Assembly (NCBI GenBank): GCA_024762485.1
Contig: JANTHH010000002.1
Location: forward strand, 1 to 40,117
Direction: 5' to 3'
Source: Chromatiales bacterium
GTDB lineage: Bacteria > Pseudomonadota > Gammaproteobacteria > Chromatiales > Chromatiaceae
Length of the DNA: 40,117 nucleotides
Of this stretch, positions 34,813 to 40,117 are shown in pieces (within the stretch, counting starts at the first letter, position 1; each line of letters opens with the position of its first letter). A program made the translations under genes and the position numbers. The notes below the pieces were generated by a model. It was not told the origin of the DNA and did no database searches. It saw nothing but the letters and a program-made list of their open reading frames with translations.

Positions 34813-36162
34813 TCAGCCCCGTGTTGCCAGATCGATGCCCTCGGCCGTCACCCGTCCGAGATGCGCGATGTGTTCCGGCTCGATGACATACGGCGGCATC
34901 CAGTAGACCACGTTGCCCAGGGGGCGCAGCAGCGCCTGATTGGCCAGGCCATGCCGATAGACATCGAGTCCGCGCCGCTGCTGCCAGGGGAAGGGCGTGC
35001 GGCGGGCCTTGTCGGCGACCATCTCGATGGCCAGGATCATGCCGTGCTGTCGCACCTCGCCGACATGGGGGTGGTCGGCCAGTGGTGCGGCGGCCTCCGC
35101 CATCAGTTGTGCGGTGGTCCGGTTGCGTTCAATCACGCCGTCATGCTCGATGATGTCCAGGCTGGCAAGTGCCGCCCGGCAGCCCAGCGGGTTGCCGGTA
35201 TAGCTGTGCGAGTGGAGAAAGGCAGTGAGGTTCTCGTAATCGTCGTAGAAGGCCTCATAGATGCCGTCGCGGGTCATCACCAGCGACAGCGGCAGGTAGC
35301 CGCCGGTCAGCCCCTTGGACAGGGTCATGAAGTCCGGCGTGATGCCGGCCTGCTCGCAGGCGAAAAGCGTGCCGGTGCGACCGAATCCAACCGCGATCTC
35401 GTCGGCGATCAGATGCACGCCGTGACGGTCGCAGGCATCACGCAGCAGCTCCAGGTAGACGGGATGATACATGCGCATGTTGCCGGCGCACTGCACCAGC
35501 GGTTCGACGATCACCGCGCTCACCGTGTCGGCATGTTCATTCAGTAACGCCTCCATGTGGCGAAACTGCTGGCGTGAGTGTTCCTCCCAGCTGGCCCCCG
35601 GCTCGCGCTCGAAACAGTCGGGCGAGGGAGCCGTGAGCACCTCCATCAACAGGGGCTGGTAGGTTTCCTTGTAGAGTGCCACGTCACCCACGGCCAGCGC
35701 GCCCAGGGTCTCTCCGTGATAGCTGTTGGAGAGCGTGATGAAGCGATGCTTGTCCGGCTTTCCGCTGTTGCGCCAGTAGTGGTAGCTCATCTTCAGCGCG
35801 GCCTCCACCGCGGAGGAGCCGTTGTCCACATAGAACACCCGGGACAGCCCTTCGGGGGCAAGTTTTACCAGGCGCTCTGCCAGGGTGATCGCCGGCTCAT
35901 GGCTGAAGCCGGCCAGCAGCACGTGCTCGAGAGTATCAAGCTGATCCTTGAGTGCCGCATTGATGCGCGGGTTGGCATGGCCGTGCAGATTGACCCACCA
36001 GGAACTGATGGCATCGAGGTAGCGATTGCCGTCGAAGTCTTCCAGCCATACGCCTTGGCCGCGCCGTATCGGCACCACCGGCAGCCACTCATGGTCTTTC
36101 ATCTGGGTGCAGGGATGCCAGAGCACACCCAGGTCGCGTTGCATCAGTTGGTCGTTGTCCAT
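34813..36162 (-). CDS. bioA: Adenosylmethionine-8-amino-7-oxononanoate aminotransferase
   Basis: A 449-residue class III aminotransferase that uses SAM as amino donor in biotin synthesis. Signature parts are LWHPCTQMKDHE near the N-terminus, SSWWVNLHGHANPRI, the PLP region YVDNGSSAVEAALKM, the conserved Asp in ADEIAVGFGRTG, and the PLP lysine in LSKGLTGGYLPLS. HSHSYTGNPLGC follows. Length is typical. It lies two bases before rsmE. A TATACA box (36171-36176) ends only nine bases before the ATG, and no ribosome-binding site is visible, so initiation may be unusual. Confidence 0.96.
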   Translation of the reverse strand: MDNDQLMQRDLGVLWHPCTQMKDHEWLPVVPIRRGQGVWLEDFDGNRYLDAISSWWVNLHGHANPRINAALKDQLDTLEHVLLAGFSHEPAITLAERLVKLAPEGLSRVFYVDNGSSAVEAALKMSYHYWRNSGKPDKHRFITLSNSYHGETLGALAVGDVALYKETYQPLLMEVLTAPSPDCFEREPGASWEEHSRQQFRHMEALLNEHADTVSAVIVEPLVQCAGNMRMYHPVYLELLRDACDRHGVHLIADEIAVGFGRTGTLFACEQAGITPDFMTLSKGLTGGYLPLSLVMTRDGIYEAFYDDYENLTAFLHSHSYTGNPLGCRAALASLDIIEHDGVIERNRTTAQLMAEAAAPLADHPHVGEVRQHGMILAIEMVADKARRTPFPWQQRRGLDVYRHGLANQALLRPLGNVVYWMPPYVIEPEHIAHLGRVTAEGIDLATRG

Positions 36163-36200
36163 CGGCTCATTGTATACGACCCTTCGTGCCAGCCATGATG

Positions 36201-36226
36201 GCCGGCCGCGACAATGTATGGCCGGC
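36201..36226. other. GC-rich hairpin between the 122-residue protein gene and bioA
   Basis: GCCGGCC (36201-36207) and GGCCGGC (36220-36226) form a perfect seven-base stem with a 12-base loop. It follows the stop of the small unknown gene by about 33 bases on the leftward strand and precedes bioA. It lacks a U-tract, so it is at best a weak terminator or mRNA-end stabiliser. Confidence 0.4.
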
Positions 36227-36258
36227 GGCTTGTCCTGTGTTCAGCAGAGCGCGGGACC

Positions 36259-36627
36259 TCAGTTATAGCCGAACTCGCCCAGCCAGCGATCCTGTCGGTA
36301 ATCGATGTGCAGCCAGTGCGGGACAAATGCCGCAGGGTTGGCGATGGGAAAGGCCGTGACCGGCGGGGCATTGCCAGCAACCTCTTCGACGTTGCAGGAC
36401 TGGGTCATGACCGGCTGAAAGCAGACATTGAGTCCGCTGGTCACCGCCACCTGTCCCGCGGCGCCACTGTCGGACTCGCGGAAGAGGATCTGCTTGCGCA
36501 CCAGGCAGCTGAAGTAGAGCTCCATCTCGGCCAGCAGGGGTCGCTCACGGTTAGCCAGGGCAGCGATGGCGCCTGGGCTCAATTCCACGTCCAGGGGTTT
36601 GTCGTAGATCTGCACGGTCGTCTTCAT
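36259..36627 (-). CDS. Uncharacterised 122-residue protein with three cysteines
   Basis: I do not recognise this protein. It has no signal peptide or transmembrane segment, so it should be cytoplasmic. It has three cysteines, Cys41 (YFSCLVRKQ), Cys69 and Cys78 (CFQPVMTQSC), and an aromatic-rich C-terminus (PHWLHIDYRQDRWLGEFGYN). The first half contains an ALANRERPLLAEMELYFSC stretch that looks helical. A GAGGAG ribosome-binding site lies a good distance before the ATG, supporting real translation. It lies between bioA and another small protein, on the same strand, with 96 and 123 base gaps. The cysteines might bind metal, but this is only a possibility. Confidence 0.78.
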   Translation of the reverse strand: MKTTVQIYDKPLDVELSPGAIAALANRERPLLAEMELYFSCLVRKQILFRESDSGAAGQVAVTSGLNVCFQPVMTQSCNVEEVAGNAPPVTAFPIANPAAFVPHWLHIDYRQDRWLGEFGYN

Positions 36628-36750
36628 CGGGCACTCCTCGCGGCAACTGGAAAACAGGGACGCATCCCGTCAGGTGACCCGGTCGGAGACCGTTTACTTG
36701 CAGCCTGTCCCGTGTGCCCGGTTACCAGACGGTGATGACAGGGTGTGCGG

Positions 36751-37161
36751 TCATTTCAGCGGTGCCGGTTCCTTGAGGGCGGGGATGACCTTGCCATCCA
36801 TCAGCACCACGAAGTAGTGCAGTGCATGGTTGCTGTCGTCCGGGGTGTGCAATACCGCGAGATAGTGCCAATGGTCGGGGTGGCGGGGAATGCGCTTGAG
36901 TTCGACCTCTGCGAAGCTGGCATCGCCGAGCGCCGGGTGCTGTTCGGCATAGGCCCGCAGCTTCTTCACCAGATTGCCGATTTCCAGCGGCGGCGCTGCC
37001 GTTGCCGGATCCCAGGTCGGTGATTGCTGGATGTCCCGCTCGTAGACAAAGGCCACCACCTTGGTGTCATCGATGTATTCGATGATCTCGATGGGAAAGG
37101 TCGATGCCTGAACCTGCGAGGTGAGCAAGAGCAGGAACAGGGCGGGGATTATTCTCGACAT
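36751..37161 (-). CDS. Uncharacterised exported protein, 136 residues
   Basis: A small protein with a signal peptide (about residues 1-19, cleavage near QVQAS), then a mature domain of about 117 residues beginning TFPIEIIEYIDDTKVVAFV. The segment PRHPDHWHYLAVLHTPDD and the strand HYFVVLMDGKVIPAL suggest a compact alpha/beta periplasmic domain. I do not recognise the family. A GGAG ribosome-binding site lies eight bases before the ATG and a TATAAT box lies about 27 bases before it. It has its own promoter-like element after metF, so it may be expressed separately from the methyl-cycle genes. Confidence 0.78.
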   Translation of the reverse strand: MSRIIPALFLLLLTSQVQASTFPIEIIEYIDDTKVVAFVYERDIQQSPTWDPATAAPPLEIGNLVKKLRAYAEQHPALGDASFAEVELKRIPRHPDHWHYLAVLHTPDDSNHALHYFVVLMDGKVIPALKEPAPLK

Positions 37162-37187
37162 GCGGTTTCTCCAAGGGAGTCGGTGCG

Positions 37188-37193
37188 ATTATA
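37188..37193 (-). promoter_or_regulatory. Candidate -10 box for the 136-residue exported protein gene
   Basis: A perfect TATAAT on the minus strand ends 26 bases before the ATG at 37161. The region 16-18 bases upstream has no good TTGACA match, so the promoter would depend on other contacts. Confidence 0.4.
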
Positions 37194-37243
37194 ACGCCTT
37201 GCCTGAGCGGGCGGGTGATGCTGCGCCCGGTCAGTGCCTGCCA

Positions 37244-38086
37244 TCAGCCCCCCAGCCCCAGCCTGCGCCAGATGGCCAGCGACGGGCCGGCCTGGTTCAT
37301 AGTGTAGAAGTGCAGTCCGGGCACGCCGCCGGCCAGCAGACGCTCGCACAGTGCCGTGACCACGTCCTCGCCGAAGGCGCGGATGCTGGCGATATCGTCA
37401 CCGTAGGTCTCCAGGCGCTTGCGGATCCAGCGTGGGATCTCGGCGCCGCAGGCGTCGGAGAAACGGGCCAGGTTGCTGTAGTTGGTGATGGGCATGATGC
37501 CGGGGACGATGGGGATGTCGATGCCGGTCTGCTGGCAGCGGCCGACGAAATCGAAATAGGCATCGGCATTGTAGAAATACTGGGTGATGGCACCGTTGGC
37601 GCCGGCATCCACCTTGCGCTTGAAATTCGCCAGATCGGCATCCGCGTTGGCTGCCTGCGGGTGTACCTCGGGGTAGGCGGCGACCTCGATGTGGAAGTGA
37701 TCGCCCTGCTCGGCGCGGATCAGTGCCACCAATTCGTTGGCGTAGCGCAACTCGGACAGGGCTCCCAGGCCGGCGCCCGAGGGCAGGTCACCACGCAGTG
37801 CCACGAGGCGTCTGATGCCCTGCTTTCTGTAGCGGTCGAGGATATCGAGAATCTCGTTGCGGTCCGAGCCGATGCAGGAGAGGTGTGGCGCGGTCTCGAT
37901 GCCCTGGTCGCACAGCCAGTCCACGGTGGCGTAGGTGCGCTCCCGGGTGGAGCCGCCGGCACCGTAGGTCACCGAGAAATAGGTCGGACTGACGGTGTTG
38001 AGTTCGGCCACTGCGGCCTTGAGATTGTCCATGCCCTTGTCGGTCTTGGGCGGGAACAGTTCGAAACTGAAAGTCTTGTCTGCCAT
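37244..38086 (-). CDS. metF: 5,10-methylenetetrahydrofolate reductase
   Basis: A 280-residue TIM-barrel flavoenzyme that makes 5-methyltetrahydrofolate for methionine synthesis. The catalytic glutamate is Glu9 in FSFELFPPKT; other signatures are SVTYGAGGSTRERT, HLSCIGSDRNEI, ITQYFYNADAYFDF and the C-terminal LHFYTMNQAG. The frame extends to 38134, but the family start is the ATG at 38086. AAGGGGG lies about 11 bases upstream, a loose ribosome-binding site. It follows ahcY after 109 bases that hold two strong hairpins, so its expression may be modulated relative to ahcY. Confidence 0.96.
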   Translation of the reverse strand: MADKTFSFELFPPKTDKGMDNLKAAVAELNTVSPTYFSVTYGAGGSTRERTYATVDWLCDQGIETAPHLSCIGSDRNEILDILDRYRKQGIRRLVALRGDLPSGAGLGALSELRYANELVALIRAEQGDHFHIEVAAYPEVHPQAANADADLANFKRKVDAGANGAITQYFYNADAYFDFVGRCQQTGIDIPIVPGIMPITNYSNLARFSDACGAEIPRWIRKRLETYGDDIASIRAFGEDVVTALCERLLAGGVPGLHFYTMNQAGPSLAIWRRLGLGG

Positions 38087-38119
38087 GGCAGAAAGGCCCC
38101 CTTGTTCAGGAAACAGGAT

Positions 38120-38150
38120 GGGGCGGGTCGCCATTCAGGTGACCCACCCC
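38120..38150 (-). other. Long hairpin in the ahcY-metF intergenic region
   Basis: On the leftward strand GGGGTGGGTC pairs with GACCCGCCCC, nine Watson-Crick pairs plus one G-U, continuing past one mismatch to a TGAAT loop. The wobble and mismatch make the fold better on the leftward RNA than on its complement. It is followed by ATCCTGTTTCC, which is not a full U-tract. It may be an attenuator, a processing site or a weak terminator before metF. Confidence 0.55.
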
Positions 38151-38169
38151 GTGCCGTTCAGGTTTGGCA

Positions 38170-38183
38170 GCACCCCGGGGTGC
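38170..38183. repeat. Perfect 14-bp palindrome after ahcY
   Basis: GCACCCCGGGGTGC is a perfect palindrome beginning 13 bases beyond the ahcY stop codon. Flanking GGCAGC (38167-38172) and GCTGCC (38187-38192) form a further inverted repeat around it. It has no spacer for a loop, so it may be a protein-binding dyad as readily as an RNA hairpin. Confidence 0.6.
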
Positions 38184-38195
38184 GCCGCTGCCTGC

Positions 38196-39602
<1,407 letters not shown>

Positions 39603-39630
39603 GGTTGATTGCCTCTTTGTTCAAACGTGA

Positions 39631-39705
39631 GTGAGCGTCGTTGAGTCTGTGGCACCGTTTCCGAGCCTGGCGACATTCGTTGATGTCGTCGCAACGCTCC
39701 TCGGG
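39631..39705 (-). ncRNA. SAH riboswitch (S-adenosylhomocysteine-sensing leader of ahcY)
   Basis: On the leftward strand the leader reads CCGAGGAGCGTTGC, then a GACAT/ATGTC hairpin, then GCCAGGCTCGG, and finally CGCTCAC, the conserved skeleton of the SAH riboswitch. CCGAG (39700-39704) pairs with CTCGG (39661-39665), and GAGCG (39695-39699) can pair with CGCTC (39633-39637) to form the pseudoknot. It ends 28 bases before the ahcY ATG, close to the ribosome-binding site at 39611-39616. The class is known to turn on ahcY when SAH accumulates. The whole pattern is visible; only function is assumed. Confidence 0.93.
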
Positions 39706-39711
39706 AACAGG

Positions 39712-39728
39712 CCCCGGCACGGCCGGGG
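39712..39728. other. GC hairpin between metK and the SAH riboswitch
   Basis: CCCCGGC and GCCGGGG form a perfect seven-base stem with a three-base loop, 64 bases after the metK stop and six bases before the riboswitch begins on the leftward strand. No U-tract follows, so it is a doubtful terminator; it may mark the metK mRNA end or insulate the riboswitch fold. Confidence 0.45.
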
Positions 39729-39791
39729 GATGATGTGATAGGCCTTATCGTCTGGCGATGTCCTTTCTTGATGGTGCGCCCTCGAGCCGGC

Positions 39792-40117
39792 TTACAGGCC
39801 GGCGTCGGCCCGCAGGGCCTCGGCGCGATCGGTGCGCTCCCAGCTGAAGTCCGCGTCCTCGCGCCCGAAGTGACCATAGGCGGCGGTCCGGCGGTAGATC
39901 GGCTTGATCAGGTTGAGCATCTGCATGATGCCCCAGGGACGCAGGTCGAAGTGTTCGCGGACCAGTACGGCGATGCGATCCTCGTCGATCTTCGAGGTGC
40001 CAAAGGTGCTGATGTTGACAGAGGTGGGCTCGGCCACGCCGATGGCGTAGGAGACCTGGATCTCGCATTTCTCCGCCAGCCCGGCGGCGACAATGTTCTT
40101 GGCCACGTAGCGCCCGG
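39792..40117 (-). CDS. metK: S-adenosylmethionine synthetase, C-terminal part (partial)
   Basis: The last 108 or so codons of metK; the gene enters from the right edge. The visible part has [41 protein letters not shown] and the C-terminal [20 protein letters not shown], all diagnostic of the third domain of MetK. The enzyme makes SAM from methionine and ATP. It lies 189 bases upstream of ahcY with a hairpin and an SAH riboswitch between them. The in-frame GTG near 40106 is internal and not a start. Confidence 0.97.
   Translation of the reverse strand, partial: GRYVAKNIVAAGLAEKCEIQVSYAIGVAEPTSVNISTFGTSKIDEDRIAVLVREHFDLRPWGIMQMLNLIKPIYRRTAAYGHFGREDADFSWERTDRAEALRADAGL

Noticed and set aside
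36186-36191. TGGCAC upstream of bioA as a sigma-54 -24 element
   Set aside because: The required GC at the -12 position does not follow at the correct distance.
40095-40106. GTG start of a short protein at the right edge
   Set aside because: The frame continues to the window end as MetK (GRYVAKN), so the GTG is an internal codon.

Overview
The window is a G+C-rich, densely coded piece of a gammaproteobacterial chromosome. Family content (ErpA, AmpG, PilT/PilU, the Pil-Chp system, a Pseudomonas-type pyrB-pyrC' pair, DUF4426, a 468-residue AhcY) and gene order point to a purple-sulfur or sulfur-oxidiser-type gammaproteobacterium (Chromatiales/Ectothiorhodospiraceae-like) or a pseudomonad relative. 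I cannot place it to genus from sequence alone. I see no rRNA, tRNA, CRISPR array, insertion sequence or prophage. Nearly everything is housekeeping or core surface-motility DNA.

Layout. (A) 1-3212, leftward, tightly packed: CLC-type chloride transporter, DUF4126 membrane protein, TlpA-like thioredoxin, HemJ, and the start of a membrane protein cut by the window edge. (B) 3334-8922, rightward: argC, a DUF6776 coiled-coil membrane protein, a bactofilin, erpA behind its own promoter with an IscR-like element, a terminator, then exonuclease III, AmpG-like permease and a TauE/SafE-DsbD-like membrane protein. (C) 8928-13968, leftward: yggS, proC, yggT, yggU, a large bacterial dynamin-like GTPase and a DUF4426 exported protein. 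(D) 14110-16388, rightward: pilT and pilU, the type IV pilus retraction ATPases. (E) 16397-24049, leftward, a nine-gene run with overlaps or very small gaps: gshB, apbE, tonB, algH/yqgE, ruvX, pyrR, pyrB, pyrC' (catalytically dead dihydroorotase) and pyrK. (F) 24315-34028, rightward: pilG, pilH, pilI, pilJ, a 1897-residue ChpA/PilL kinase and chpC. (G) 34085-40117, leftward: metK (partial), an SAH riboswitch, ahcY, metF, two small uncharacterised proteins, bioA and rsmE.

How it fits together. Blocks D and F form the twitching/surface-sensing machinery: the PilJ receptor, PilI/ChpC couplers and ChpA kinase signal to PilG/PilH, which set the balance of pilus extension and PilT/PilU retraction. 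Block E joins de novo pyrimidine synthesis (an ATCase-PyrC' complex and a PyrK electron-transfer subunit) to glutathione synthesis and envelope functions. Block G holds the activated-methyl cycle: MetK makes SAM, AhcY removes SAH under an SAH-sensing riboswitch, MetF supplies methyl groups, and BioA and RsmE both use SAM. The order yggT-proC-yggS-pilTU-pyrC'BR-ruvX-algH-tonB-gshB-pilGHIJ-chpA-chpC-rsmE-bioA-metF-ahcY closely matches what I remember of the Pseudomonas aeruginosa chromosome. The differences are informative: pyrK and apbE are inserted, while pilK and chpB are absent.

I did not find a wholly new defence or mobile system. The most useful second looks are: the six-copy hexapeptide repeat in the ChpA linker, the Chp system without local adaptation enzymes, the dead PyrC' paired with PyrK, the DUF6776-bactofilin pair, the dynamin-like GTPase, the erpA IscR-like promoter, the SAH riboswitch, and an unrecognised cysteine-containing 122-residue protein.
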